Origin: Kuafuiihalomonas sp050331295
GTDB taxonomy: Bacteria; Myxococcota; Kuafuiibacteriia; Kuafuiibacteriales; Kuafuiibacteriaceae
NCBI GenBank assembly: GCA_050331295.1
Contig: JBHJGZ010000008.1
Span: 62,001 to 126,000, forward strand
Length of the DNA: 64,000 nucleotides
Direction of reading: 5' to 3'
Shown: positions 36,038 to 45,009 of the stretch, piece after piece
How positions within the stretch are numbered: the first letter of the stretch is position 1
Layout of the letters: the number at the start of each line of letters is the position of its first letter
The notes under the pieces: model-generated
Database searches by the model: none
Told to the model about the DNA's origin: nothing
The model's input: only the letters and a program-made list of their open reading frames with translations
Made by a program: the position numbers and the translations under genes

Positions 36038-37327
36038 TCACGCAGGACGACTCAAAGCGAGAGGAACTTCCCTGTCCGGAAGTGCGTCGAGCCGTTCTGA
36101 AAACGGCTCCTTGACGCCCGCTCGTGGCAGCGAGGGTTGTCTGATTCCGGATGGGTCCGGCTTGAAGGCCAGAATCTGATGAACCCCGACGTACCCCGCC
36201 GCGAAGACCTCCTGGCATGCTGGAAGATAGATGTCCCAGATCCGGAGGGTCCGCTCGCTGACCCAGCGGGCGGCCTCGTGACGGCGACTGAAGTAGCGAT
36301 GGGCCCAGTGCCCCAGGGTCAAGGAATAGTGCGGTCGGAGCGCTTGGACATCGATGATTTCCAGACCTGCGTCCTCGATGAAGTTCAGCATGTCGCCCAC
36401 CGGAATGAGTTCGGAGCCCGGAAAGACGTGCCGAGTGATGAAGTCGCCCCCGAGGTGTCGCGGCCGCTTCCGAGGTACCGAGATGCCGTGATTGAGGAGC
36501 AAGCCTCCAGGGCGAAGACTCCGATTGAGGGTATCAAAATAGGTGCGCAGTTGCCCCCGTCCGACGTGTTCCACCATGCCAATCGATGCCACCTTGTCGA
36601 AGCGATTGGGAGGCAGGTCGATATAGTGACAAGCCGCCACGGAGATCTCGTCTTGCAGTTTGCGCTGGCGAGTCCGCGTCTGCACCGTCTCGACCTGCCG
36701 AGGAGACAACGTGATGCCGTGTGCCCTCACGCCGTACCGTTCGACGGCGTGGAGCAAGAGACTCCCCCAGCCACATCCCACGTCCAGAAGTTCATCACCC
36801 GGTTCGAGCCCGAGCTTGCGGCAAGTGAGATCCAGCTTCTGCCGCTGAGCCGCTTCCAGTGAGTCTCCCGGGCGCTCGAAATAGGCGCATGAGTAGACCA
36901 TTTCCTGGTCCAGAAAGAGTCGGAAGAATTCCGTCGGCAGGTCGTAGTGAAACTGCACATCTCGCGCATCGTCCTGCGGAATTCGAGGCTCCGACCGATT
37001 TTCCGAGCGCGTTCCGGGCCGGGGCGTTCCTTGAAGGACCGGCAGGATTTGACGAAGTCTCTTCGCGATCCCGACGGCGGCCTGGATGTCTCCGTGTATC
37101 TTCAGCTCGCCTTGGATGTACGCGTCAGCAAAAGCTGCGAGGTCTCCACGGGACATCAATCCTTCGATCACGTCTGGAGACGAAAACTCGAGGACGAACC
37201 GCGGCCGATCGGTCCCGGTGATGCTTCGACCATCACCGAATCGAATCGCAAATGGGATGTCGGGGTTTTGGACCCAGCTCTCCACCACCGACATCAGTCC
37301 CTGACGGGTGAGATTCTCAGGCGCCAT
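36038..37327 (-). CDS. Cyclopropane-fatty-acyl-phospholipid synthase family methyltransferase
   Basis: The 429-residue protein has the C-terminal methyltransferase with LLDVGCGWGSLLLHA (SAM loop, ~181-195), GITLSPRQVE, the bicarbonate-binding-type SIGMVEHVG (Glu-His), and HYDLP...FFRLFLD, the typical FYDLxxxFY entry. The N-terminal ~100 residues resemble the family's lipid-binding domain. It adds a methylene from SAM across cis double bonds of membrane lipids, or in relatives a methyl branch. It is third in an operon after two flavoprotein genes and upstream of the acyltransferase, with gaps of about 30 and 60 bases. Confidence 0.92.
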   Translation of the reverse strand: MAPENLTRQGLMSVVESWVQNPDIPFAIRFGDGRSITGTDRPRFVLEFSSPDVIEGLMSRGDLAAFADAYIQGELKIHGDIQAAVGIAKRLRQILPVLQGTPRPGTRSENRSEPRIPQDDARDVQFHYDLPTEFFRLFLDQEMVYSCAYFERPGDSLEAAQRQKLDLTCRKLGLEPGDELLDVGCGWGSLLLHAVERYGVRAHGITLSPRQVETVQTRTRQRKLQDEISVAACHYIDLPPNRFDKVASIGMVEHVGRGQLRTYFDTLNRSLRPGGLLLNHGISVPRKRPRHLGGDFITRHVFPGSELIPVGDMLNFIEDAGLEIIDVQALRPHYSLTLGHWAHRYFSRRHEAARWVSERTLRIWDIYLPACQEVFAAGYVGVHQILAFKPDPSGIRQPSLPRAGVKEPFSERLDALPDREVPLALSRPA

Positions 37328-37356
37328 GACTCATCGATCCTCCTTTCCCCATGAGG

Positions 37357-38043
37357 TCATCGCGTCTTGGGGCGAAACGGTCGCGCCCAGAGTCGAGTGA
37401 TGGTCCCGGCCTTGATGCCTGCCATGAGCCAACCGATGTTGCCGATGACTCGATAAAGCCACGGCTGGAGCAAAGGCTGCGAAGCCGCTTCGCGCGCGCT
37501 CTGGGGAATCGGCTCGCCCCGAGCGAGCGCCTGAGCGGTTTCGTCCAGTCCGCGCGCGAGACCTTTGACGGGATCTCCGACGTCGCTCAAGGGGCGTCCG
37601 TCGACGACCCCGCCACCACCGACCTCCAGCGCCCCGAGCCAGAGAATGCCCGTCCTTCGGCAGAAGGCTTTGCATACGCGAAATGCGAGATGGCAATGCA
37701 TCGCCTCCGGAAAGCCGCAGTTCAGAAGAGCGGCCATGTGCAGGTGGCCGTCCCGAGGAAAGCGTTCCCCGATGCCTTCGAGCAGTGCCGTGACCGGAGA
37801 CGGGAGACTATTGACGTAGATGGGCGAGGCCAACACCAAGAGCTCCGAGTCCGACAGCGCCTTCATGAGGGCCTCCTGCTCCGCTCCGGCCCGGCTCGCG
37901 CTCGACGCATAGAACAGATCGCAGTCCACCCCGGCCGTCTGCAGACGCTTCATGAGCTCCCGTGCGAGGCTCTCCGACGTGCTTCGGCCCCGCGGTCGGG
38001 GACTTCCGACCACCAAGCACGCCCGACGGATCAGCGCCTTCAT
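37357..38043 (-). CDS. NADPH-dependent FMN reductase-like flavoprotein
   Basis: The 228-residue protein has a flavodoxin-like fold: VVGSPRPRGRSTSESLARE (phosphate loop), ELLVLASPIYVNSLPSPV (the family's SPIYxxxxxxxxK-like segment, here without the lysine) and an Ala/Leu-rich NCGFPEAMHC segment. The last ~60 residues, with a hydrophobic patch (IGNIGWLMAGIKAG), are an extra extension. It overlaps the preceding gene by four bases. Two consecutive flavoprotein genes before a CFA synthase suggest a reductive step or electron supply for lipid modification, which is inference only. Confidence 0.8.
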   Translation of the reverse strand: MKALIRRACLVVGSPRPRGRSTSESLARELMKRLQTAGVDCDLFYASSASRAGAEQEALMKALSDSELLVLASPIYVNSLPSPVTALLEGIGERFPRDGHLHMAALLNCGFPEAMHCHLAFRVCKAFCRRTGILWLGALEVGGGGVVDGRPLSDVGDPVKGLARGLDETAQALARGEPIPQSAREAASQPLLQPWLYRVIGNIGWLMAGIKAGTITRLWARPFRPKTR

Positions 38044-38609
38044 GACGCGCCCATCGTCAGCTGGTCGATCGCGGTGCGAATGGGGACGGCGGGTTGGTCG
38101 AGGCCAACGACGCAGGAAGCCGCGCGGTTCGCCTTCAGATCGATGCCGGTCCGTCGAACCAACTCTCGAAAGATCACCGCTTCTTCAGAGTCCGGTACCG
38201 TCTGCAGGCCAACGCCGAGGAAGGCTGGATAGCGTCGATATCGACGAATATGGTGCGTTTCACCGTTGATGGACCGGAAGAAAGGCGAGACCAACGGCAG
38301 GAGGCGGTCGATTCCTTTCTTGAGCTCGCTGCAGTAGCCGCCGAAGGAGACCGGACCCGAAAGCACAACGATGTCACTCGCGATGACCGCGGCGATCAGC
38401 TTGTTCCCGTCATCGCGAAGTTTGCATTGCCCCGGATTCTCGGTCCAGCATTCGAAGCACCCGGTGCACGGAGCAAGGTGCAACTGCGGGAGCCGAAGAG
38501 TTCGAACCTCATATCCTCGTCGCTCGAGATCGACCGCAACCTCACTTTCAACATTTTTTGCGTGCGCATGTTCTTCATTAACTCCACTGAGGATAAGTGC
38601 GGTCTTCAT
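38040..38609 (-). CDS. Iron-sulfur-flavoprotein-like NADPH:FMN reductase
   Basis: The 189-residue protein is flavodoxin-like with LILSGVNEEHAHAKNVESEV and a cysteine cluster CTGCFECWTENPGQC at about residues 48-62. The cluster matches the compact CxxCxxC...C motif of iron-sulfur flavoproteins, so one Fe-S cluster may sit next to FMN. DIVVLSGPVSFGGYCSELK follows the family ...SPVYWxxxxxxxK segment. It is first in the operon and probably has its promoter in the ~180-base gap before the divergent APH/P-loop gene. Its partner gene overlaps by four bases. Confidence 0.82.
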   Translation of the reverse strand: MKTALILSGVNEEHAHAKNVESEVAVDLERRGYEVRTLRLPQLHLAPCTGCFECWTENPGQCKLRDDGNKLIAAVIASDIVVLSGPVSFGGYCSELKKGIDRLLPLVSPFFRSINGETHHIRRYRRYPAFLGVGLQTVPDSEEAVIFRELVRRTGIDLKANRAASCVVGLDQPAVPIRTAIDQLTMGAS

Positions 38610-38792
38610 GCGACGATTGAAGGCAATCTCGGGGCCAATGGCCGTCTTTGGACTCCGCTGCGGTGGCGTTACGTGTCGGTTCTTCCCGGCCTTACGGTTG
38701 GGAATCGCGATTGCACGGGTAAATGATCCCTGCTCCTGGAATCATCTCGATCTTCGGTTGTTGCCGTCGTTGCGGTGCTTAAGGCTGGGGTG

Positions 38793-40373
38793 ATGGTGGC
38801 ATTCGGGTCAGCAGACAATCATCCGGAAGTGGTCGCATTCCTTCGTCGACCGGGGGTTCTCGACGAAGCTGGTCCTCCCGACCAGATCATCGAGACGCAC
38901 GCTGCGCAGGTTTTTTTGGCCGGTGATCGCGCGTGGAAGATCAAGAAAGACGTTCGATTCCCTTATCTGGACTTCAGCCGCCCAGACCTCCGACACGCCG
39001 CGCTGGCTCGGGAGCTCGAACTGAACCAGCCCCATGCCCCGGACCTCTACCTGGGCCTCAGTCGGGTCGTGCGACTCGAGTCGGGTCAACTTGCGTTGGA
39101 TGGTCCAGGAAAGCCGGTGGAAAGCCTGCTGAGGATGCGACGTTTCGAGCAGCGTGATCTGCTTTCGACCGTGGCCGCCAAGGGCGACCTGCGGTCGCCT
39201 CATGTGGAAGGGCTGGCCAGGGTGGTCCGTCGGCTTCACGCGTCGGCCCCGGTGCACCGTACGGATCTCGCGGCCGATGCGTTCACGGAGGTGGTGAGCG
39301 GCAATCTAGAGGCATTCTCGGACCACGGAGAGCTCTTCACAGCGGATGAACTCCAGGCGTTGGACGCCGGGACTCGAAACGCTCTGACTCGACTCGCACC
39401 TCTTTTGAACGAGCGCGGCAAGGAAGGTTTCGTTCGTCGCTGCCACGGGGATCTCCATCTGGGAAACATCGTACTCTGGCGAGGGATTCCAACGCCATTC
39501 GACGCCCTGGAGTTCGACGAAGCGTTGGCCACGACCGACGTCCTCTATGATCTCGCCTTCCTCTTGATGGACCTCCTGCACCGTGATCAGAAGCCCTTCG
39601 CGAGCCTCCTGTTGAACGTCTATTTGGCTGGGGCATCGCCGGAGGAACTCAAGGGGCTGAAGGCCTTGCCGCTGTTCCTCTCGACTCGGGCCGCCGTCCG
39701 GGCCAAAGTCATGGCTGATAGGCTCTGCTCCATGCCTCCCGGTGCGGAAAGGTCGCAGGCCGCATCGGAAGCCCGATCGTACCTCCATCTGGCCGTTCGG
39801 ATGCTGAAGGTGACGCCACCTCGGCTCGTGGCGATCGGAGGACTTTCGGGGTCGGGCAAGTCGACCTTGGCGGCACGCTTGTCCCCGATGCTGCCCGACC
39901 CGACCGGCGCGGTGGCCATCCGGAGTGACCTCGAACGCAAGGTGTTGGCCGGCGTGGAGGCAACCCACCGCCTTACACCAGATTGGTATTCCCAAGCGGC
40001 GAGTCACGCCGTTTACGAGCGATTGCGCGACAAGGCCGAGCAGGCCCTCGCGGCTGGGGCTTCGGTGATCGTCGACGCCGTTCATGCGCACTCTGACGAG
40101 CGCCGTCGGATCGAACGGGTGGCGCGGAAGCTCGGGGTACCCTTTGATGGGATTTGGCTGCAAGCCCCGGCAGAGCAACGGGTAGAGCGGGTTTCGACCC
40201 GGACCGGCGACGCGTCGGACGCCGATGCGGACGTGGCGCGGCGTCAGATGGTCGAGCAGGTCGACGTAAAGGACTGGCGGGCGATACGTTCGGTCGGTGA
40301 CCCGGCCGAGGTGGCTCGTCAGGCCGCGAAGGCGATAGGCCTGTACGCGTCGGTCGAATCGACAGGGGACTGA
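38793..40373 (+). CDS. Bifunctional APH-like kinase plus P-loop kinase domain
   Basis: The 526-residue protein has two parts. The N-terminal half (1-~330) is of the aminoglycoside-phosphotransferase-like fold, with FLAGDRAWKIKKDV (Lys-ATP strand) and CHGDLHLGNIVLW (~215-227, the HGDxHxxN motif). The C-terminal part has the Walker A loop GLSGSGKSTLA (~349-359), DAVHAH and RVSTRTGDASDADADV. This matches the COG2187/COG0645 fusion. It is known in bacteria beside stress proteins but its substrate is not established. Here it converges on the hemerythrin gene and lies close to CBS and Hsp20 genes. Confidence 0.85.
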   Translation: MVAFGSADNHPEVVAFLRRPGVLDEAGPPDQIIETHAAQVFLAGDRAWKIKKDVRFPYLDFSRPDLRHAALARELELNQPHAPDLYLGLSRVVRLESGQLALDGPGKPVESLLRMRRFEQRDLLSTVAAKGDLRSPHVEGLARVVRRLHASAPVHRTDLAADAFTEVVSGNLEAFSDHGELFTADELQALDAGTRNALTRLAPLLNERGKEGFVRRCHGDLHLGNIVLWRGIPTPFDALEFDEALATTDVLYDLAFLLMDLLHRDQKPFASLLLNVYLAGASPEELKGLKALPLFLSTRAAVRAKVMADRLCSMPPGAERSQAASEARSYLHLAVRMLKVTPPRLVAIGGLSGSGKSTLAARLSPMLPDPTGAVAIRSDLERKVLAGVEATHRLTPDWYSQAASHAVYERLRDKAEQALAAGASVIVDAVHAHSDERRRIERVARKLGVPFDGIWLQAPAEQRVERVSTRTGDASDADADVARRQMVEQVDVKDWRAIRSVGDPAEVARQAAKAIGLYASVESTGD

Positions 40374-40391
40374 AGGCGCGAACCGGCGCCG

Positions 40392-40838
40392 CTACTGCGC
40401 TTTGTCCGCCAGCCAAGGGTAGAAGCGCTGGCGCTCGGTCTGAGCATGGGCTTGGAGCGCCGAGATGAAACGGTCGATGGTTTCCGCCCGCACGACGTGC
40501 AATTGAATCTCGAGTCGGAAGGCCTCTAGCGCCCGTCGGATCTGTTCGTGCTCTTCCTTGAGGCGTTCGACGATGACCGCATGCTCGGGAGCTTCCGCGG
40601 CGAACCAGGGAAAGAGCTCTTCTTCTTCGAACACGAGGTGTTCCTCCAGGTCTTTCGCGAACCCTGGCCACGACTTCTCCAGGTCGTGCCAGTCGCCGAA
40701 GTGGGCTTGGCGATGGATTTCCTCGAACCGTCCTTCCAGCTCTTCGTGTTCCAACGAAAGCCGACGCAGGCGGGCACCATCCCGCTCCAGTGCTTCTCGG
40801 AGTTGTTCTGCGGGGGTCATCGACCAAATCTGTAGCAT
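40392..40838 (-). CDS. Hemerythrin HHE domain protein
   Basis: The 148-residue protein is an all-helical four-helix bundle with the metal-binding pattern of hemerythrin-like proteins: His in RQAHFGDWHDLE and ...LEEHLVFEEEELFPWF (the HxxxE pair on helix 2/3), then His in KEEHEQIRR and HAQTERQRFYPWL. The expected product binds a di-iron centre and senses or scavenges O2 or NO. The start is uncertain between 40838 and an ATG six codons later. It follows the CBS gene by about 80 bases on the same strand. Confidence 0.87.
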   Translation of the reverse strand: MLQIWSMTPAEQLREALERDGARLRRLSLEHEELEGRFEEIHRQAHFGDWHDLEKSWPGFAKDLEEHLVFEEEELFPWFAAEAPEHAVIVERLKEEHEQIRRALEAFRLEIQLHVVRAETIDRFISALQAHAQTERQRFYPWLADKAQ

Positions 40839-40916
40839 GACGCGTGCCGTCACGAACCGCCGGCGGCCATCGAGACGGGGTCACCAGGCGGTGACGGTCT
40901 GCAGTCGAAACGCCAG

Positions 40917-41378
40917 CTAGACCGACACCATGGCGCGATGGTCAGAGCGACAGATCGTCGCCAGGGTGTGCGTCACTTGTGCGTTCATTTCGTTGGCATT
41001 CGACGTCGGCGCATTCTTCGCGATGTCACTCAATGACACGATGCCCTGGAGGCGATTCTCATCGTCCACCACCGGAATCCTGCGGATCTGGTTTTCCGAC
41101 ATCAGGGTCTCTGCTCGCTCCACGGCTTCTTCTCGACGACACGAGATGACAGTCTTCGCCATGGCCAACGAGACTTCGATATCGGATAGAACCTTCCCCT
41201 GGGTGTAGGCTGCCATACAGATATCTCTGTCGGTCACGATGCCGGTCAAACGTTGATGATCGTCGACGACCGGTATCGAGCCGCAGTCGTGTTCCCACAT
41301 CGCTCTTGCGGCTTCATTGAGTGAATCATTCTCTCGACACGTGACCACGGGTTGGCTCATGACTTCATAGACGAGCAT
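40917..41378 (-). CDS. Tandem CBS-domain protein
   Basis: The 153-residue protein consists of two CBS domains: first VMSQPVVTCRENDSLNEAA ... IPVVDDHQRLTGIVTDRDI, second TVISCRREEAVERAETLM ... IRRIPVVDDENRLQGIVSLSDI. Stand-alone CBS pairs bind adenine nucleotides and act as energy or redox sensors. A good ribosome site (AGAGGT) precedes the ATG. It lies eighteen bases after the Hsp20 gene in the same operon. Confidence 0.92.
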   Translation of the reverse strand: MLVYEVMSQPVVTCRENDSLNEAARAMWEHDCGSIPVVDDHQRLTGIVTDRDICMAAYTQGKVLSDIEVSLAMAKTVISCRREEAVERAETLMSENQIRRIPVVDDENRLQGIVSLSDIAKNAPTSNANEMNAQVTHTLATICRSDHRAMVSV

Positions 41379-41396
41379 TACATTACCTCTTGATGT

Positions 41397-41858
41397 TTAG
41401 GAGACATTGATCTGAACAGATTTTGAAGCTTTCGACTTGGATTTGCCGATCTGCACGTGAAGGATGCCATCCTTGAATGACGCCTTGATGTGCTCTTGAT
41501 CCGCGTCCGAAGGCATCGTGAAGCTTCGGGCAAAGGAGCCGTGAAACAGCTCTCTGCGATGGATCTTCGCCTTCGTCTCTTCCTTTTCCTCCTTACGCTC
41601 CCCGGAGATCCTCAGCACTCCATCCTCGAGCGCAACGTTGACGTTTTCTTTTTTGACTCCCGGAAGCTCCGCTTGGATCTCGTAGGTCTTGTCCGTCTCG
41701 GAAATGTCACAAGAGGGAGACCAGTCCGTTCCCGCCATGAGTTCGCGATCTTCATTCGGCTGCAATTGATGCTGACCGAAGAGACGGCTCATCCGGTTGG
41801 TGAACGCTTCCATTTCTTGGATGGGATCCCAATATGGGCTTCTTCGAATAAGGCGCAT
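41397..41858 (-). CDS. Hsp20-family small heat-shock protein
   Basis: The 153-residue protein has an alpha-crystallin domain: DISETDKTYEIQAELPGVKKE, DGVLRISGERKEE, GSFARSFTMP, KASFKDGILHVQI. It ends with the I-x-I/V-type motif VQINV that docks neighbouring dimers. It holds unfolding proteins in an ATP-independent way. The start ATG is preceded by AGGAAAG, and an upstream in-frame ATG would add 24 unrelated residues. It begins the hsp20-CBS pair. I see no CIRCE or clear heat-shock promoter upstream. Confidence 0.93.
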   Translation of the reverse strand: MRLIRRSPYWDPIQEMEAFTNRMSRLFGQHQLQPNEDRELMAGTDWSPSCDISETDKTYEIQAELPGVKKENVNVALEDGVLRISGERKEEKEETKAKIHRRELFHGSFARSFTMPSDADQEHIKASFKDGILHVQIGKSKSKASKSVQINVS

Positions 41859-42225
41859 GAATCTTTCCTTTCTCTCCCTTCGCGTTGCAACGGACGCGAT
41901 GTCCTCCACTTGAAGCACAGCACATGCCATTCGTCTTTCACGGGCGGAGAAGAAGACCGCATGACGGGTCGAAACTCGGAATTTGCGCTTTGCTCGACCG
42001 GATTACATCTTCGCAACGAAGGTTGCAGAAAGGGTTGAAGGGACACGCAGCCCCGAGTCAGGAGATGCGCCGTCAGAAAGGAATGTGAGGGACCAGGGCG
42101 GCAGATAGAGACCCGAATCGGATTCGGCGGTTACGTTCTCGTGACTCGGAGACGAGAGACTGAGTTACGGCTGTTACAGGTGATAGGGGCGGGATTCCGA
42201 AGTTTGCATGGGCAAACGACGTTGT
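41859..42225 (-). other. Gene-free stretch between hsp20 and phosphoglucomutase with inverted repeats
   Basis: No convincing reading frame lies here. It holds the hsp20 promoter region and the 3' flank of the pgm gene. I see three small inverted repeats: CCGAATC-G-GATTCGG at 42113-42127, TCTCGT-N9-ACGAGA at 42137-42157, and CTTCG-CAA-CGAAG at 42009-42021. The first two could be part of a terminator for pgm but lack a T-run. The third lies upstream of hsp20 and could be an operator or chance. Confidence 0.35.
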
Positions 42226-43866
42226 TCAGACACCCGCCTTCTTGAAGACATCACCCACCAGGGTTTGGGCTTCGTCCAAGACCCTTTGAAGGTGTTCGGG
42301 TCCTTCGAAGCTCTCCCCGTAGATTTTGTAAACGTCCTCGGTGCCCGAGGGTCTGGCCGCAAACCACCCGGCCTTGGTTTCGACCTTGAGTCCGCCGATC
42401 GACTGTTGATTGCCTGGCGCCTTGACCAATCGCTTTGTGATCGGGTGACCCGCCAGCTGCTGGGTCGCAACATCTTCCGGTCTCATGTTCTTGAGGGCGG
42501 CCTTCTGGTCGGGACTGGCCGCCGCGTCGATGCGTCGGTACACGGGTTCACCCAGACGAGCGGTCAATTCCTGATATCGGTCGGATAGGTCAGCCCCGGT
42601 TCGTGCCCGAATCTCTGCCGCCAGGAGCGCCATCACGATGCCGTCCTTGTCAGTCGTCCAGGGACGACCATCGAACATGGCGAAGGTGGCGCCCGCACTT
42701 TCTTCACCGGCGAAGCCGACTTTGCCTTCCACCAGGTAGGGGACGAACCACTTGAAGCCGACTGGGGTTTCGATCACCTCTCGACCCCGCGCTTCGGCGA
42801 CCCGGCGGACCAGCGCACTGGTCACTACGGTCTGGGCGACGTGGTTGTTCCATTCGGTTCGTGTCTCGAGCAATGCGTCCACCGCGACGGCGAGGAAGTG
42901 GTTTGGATTGAACAATCCCCGTCCTGGCGTGACGATCCCGTGTCGGTCCCCGTCTGCATCGTTGCCGAAGGCGACCTGGAATCGATCCTTCAACTGGACC
43001 AGATTGGCCATGGCATGAACCGAGGAGCAGTCCATGCGGATCTTTCCGTCATGATCGAGAGGCATGAACCGGAAGGTTCCATCGATGCGAGGATTGGTGA
43101 TGTGGAGATCGAGGCGATATCGTTCTCGGATGGGTTCCCAGACGGAGATGGCACTGCCACCCAATGGGTCCGCACCAAGTTTCACACTGGCGCTGCGAAT
43201 CCGCTCGAGGTCCACCACTTTGGGCAGCTCGTCGACGTAGGGTGTGATATAGTCAAAGAACTCCACTGAACGCATGGCTCGTTCGAATGGAACGCCACTG
43301 GGCGGTGAATGCAGGAGCTCGTTCGCCCGGGCTTCGATTGCGCTGCTGATTTCGCTTTCGGAAGGACCGCCGTGAGGAGGATTATATTTGATGCCGCCAT
43401 CTGCCGGAGGATTGTGGGACGGGGTAATGATCAGGCCATCAGCCGTGCCCTGACGGGTCTGGTTGTGGGCCAAGATGGCCCGCGAAACCAATGGTGTGGG
43501 GGTCACCTGGTCCGGAGGAGCGGTTCGCACCGGCACTTCGTTTGCCACGAGCACTTCGACGGCTGTCCGCCAAGCCGGTTCGGAGAGCGCGTGGGTGTCC
43601 TTCCCCAGGTAGAGCGGACCCGACGCGCCCAACCGTCTACGCACATCGCAGACGGCTTCGACGATGGCGCGAATATGCGCCTCGCAAAACGCTGCCTTGA
43701 AGCTGCTGCCTCGGTGTCCCGACGTACCGAATTGAACCCTGTGACTGGGTTCGTTCGGGTCGGGCCGACGCGTGTAGTAGTCGGCGATCAGCCGCTCGAT
43801 GTTGATCAGCTCGGCGTCGGGCGCCGGCTTGCCCGCAAGTGGATGCATTTGGGGGCAGTCTGCCAT
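42226..43866 (-). CDS. pgm: Alpha-D-phosphohexomutase, phosphoglucomutase
   Basis: The 546-residue enzyme interconverts glucose-1-P and glucose-6-P. The phosphoserine loop TPSHNPP (~148-154), metal loop DADGDRHG (~300), sugar-specificity loop GEESAG (~386) and phosphate loop RPSGTED (~500) are all intact. N-terminal FGTSGHRGSS and length match the bacterial Pgm that uses alpha-D-glucose phosphates. The ATG at 43866 is preferred; a longer frame to 43923 and a later ATG are alternatives. It feeds UDP-glucose synthesis, for which a candidate pyrophosphorylase lies about 10 kb away. It is divergent from the unknown gene that follows. Confidence 0.95.
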   Translation of the reverse strand: MADCPQMHPLAGKPAPDAELINIERLIADYYTRRPDPNEPSHRVQFGTSGHRGSSFKAAFCEAHIRAIVEAVCDVRRRLGASGPLYLGKDTHALSEPAWRTAVEVLVANEVPVRTAPPDQVTPTPLVSRAILAHNQTRQGTADGLIITPSHNPPADGGIKYNPPHGGPSESEISSAIEARANELLHSPPSGVPFERAMRSVEFFDYITPYVDELPKVVDLERIRSASVKLGADPLGGSAISVWEPIRERYRLDLHITNPRIDGTFRFMPLDHDGKIRMDCSSVHAMANLVQLKDRFQVAFGNDADGDRHGIVTPGRGLFNPNHFLAVAVDALLETRTEWNNHVAQTVVTSALVRRVAEARGREVIETPVGFKWFVPYLVEGKVGFAGEESAGATFAMFDGRPWTTDKDGIVMALLAAEIRARTGADLSDRYQELTARLGEPVYRRIDAAASPDQKAALKNMRPEDVATQQLAGHPITKRLVKAPGNQQSIGGLKVETKAGWFAARPSGTEDVYKIYGESFEGPEHLQRVLDEAQTLVGDVFKKAGV

Positions 43867-44020
43867 TTCCGGGTCCAGGGTTCGAGCCGTGAGAGGCCCG
43901 ATTGGCCCTGTGGGGTTGCCCATCCGCGCACCCGAAGGGACACTGAAGGGGCGGGGCCGCCGTCGCTACGACCCTCCGCTCGGCGGTTGGGCTCGCTCGG
44001 CGGTTTCGGGAGCTCCACGC

Positions 44021-44569
44021 ATGCAAAATGATGGGACGCGGGTGCGCCAAGATCTGCAGGCCGCAGCCCGCGCGGCCCGCCATCTTGCCGAAACGCTTCG
44101 TGGGATAGAGGACATCTTGGCCGAAATCAGACCCGGAAAGCGTGCTGACCTTCACCATTTTCTGCTCCTGATGCAAAAGAACTTGCGAGACGCGCTCAAT
44201 CACGCCGCTCTGATGGTCGCGTATGCTCAGGGTCCGACGGCCAGGACCGCCTACTTCGCTCGCACTGTCGACCAGCTTCCTGAACCTGAGGAGCATCTCG
44301 AACGTCTTCCCGCCGTCATGGCAACGGTCACGGACCTGGTGGCCGAAACGCTGGAGCACGTCGCCGCCTTTCCAACTTTCGGACCTGCGCCAAAAGCTCC
44401 GACGAAACCAGGGCCTCAGTACACCGCCCGCTACGCACGAGCCCATCTGGAGAGCCTCGCTCGAAGGATTCCGACGACTACTTCAGAGGCGCTGGACTCC
44501 GACGCCCACCGGAACTGGTTGCGGCGAAGGGCCCAGTTGGGCTTCGGCATTGGAACCGGATTGGCTTGA
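44021..44569 (+). CDS. Soluble helical protein of unknown function
   Basis: The 182-residue protein has long Ala/Leu/Arg-rich helices (VRQDLQAAARAARHLAETLRGI, LHHFLLLMQKNLRDAL, LMVAYAQG), then a Pro-rich stretch (GPAPKAPTKPGPQY) and a second helical segment (YARAHLESLARRIP). No signal peptide, membrane helix or catalytic motif is visible. The ATG is chosen because upstream codons run through the pgm 5' region. Its stop overlaps the frame of the lipoprotein gene that follows. I do not recognise the family. Confidence 0.6.
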   Translation: MQNDGTRVRQDLQAAARAARHLAETLRGIEDILAEIRPGKRADLHHFLLLMQKNLRDALNHAALMVAYAQGPTARTAYFARTVDQLPEPEEHLERLPAVMATVTDLVAETLEHVAAFPTFGPAPKAPTKPGPQYTARYARAHLESLARRIPTTTSEALDSDAHRNWLRRRAQLGFGIGTGLA

Positions 44570-44628
44570 TGATCGCACCACGCCGGCTCGCGTTGCCGGA
44601 ATGGAAGCGCACTGATAGCTTCCCGCTC

Positions 44629-44970
44629 GTGCGAATCATGGGTACCGGTCTCGGCCTGTCGCTATCGCTTTTCGTGATGGGATGCGGGCCTGACTGCGAT
44701 TCGGCGTGCAACAACCTCAGCGACGTCTTCGACGGTCCAGCCTTTTCCAATCCGACGTGTGAACTGCAATGTGAGCGTGTCGAGACACAGGCTGGGGCGG
44801 AAGGCTGCGAAGACGAGTTCGACGACCTCGAGGACTGCGTCGATGACCTCGACAGCCAGGATGAGACCTGTGTGCCGGCGGCCGAGGACGTGGCGCTCTG
44901 TATTTCGGATGGTACGACCAGTGTCCCGGAAGAGGTCTTCAATACGCCCATCGACCAGTTCGTCTTCTGA
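44629..44970 (+). CDS. Small cysteine-rich lipoprotein
   Basis: The product is about 113 residues: RIMGTGLGLSLSLFVMGC gives a compact lipoprotein signal with lipobox VMGC. The mature part is acidic and has eight further cysteines in regular spacing (CDSAC, CELQC, GCEDEF, DCVDD, TCVPAAED, LCIS), suggesting a disulfide-locked domain. This layout is often seen in surface lipoproteins of myxobacteria. The start could be the GTG chosen, the ATG three codons later, or the ATG at 44569 that overlaps the previous stop. Confidence 0.6.
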   Translation: MRIMGTGLGLSLSLFVMGCGPDCDSACNNLSDVFDGPAFSNPTCELQCERVETQAGAEGCEDEFDDLEDCVDDLDSQDETCVPAAEDVALCISDGTTSVPEEVFNTPIDQFVF

Positions 44971-45009
44971 ACCCGAAGCGCGGCCGGCGATGGCGACGAA
45001 CGTCCTCCG

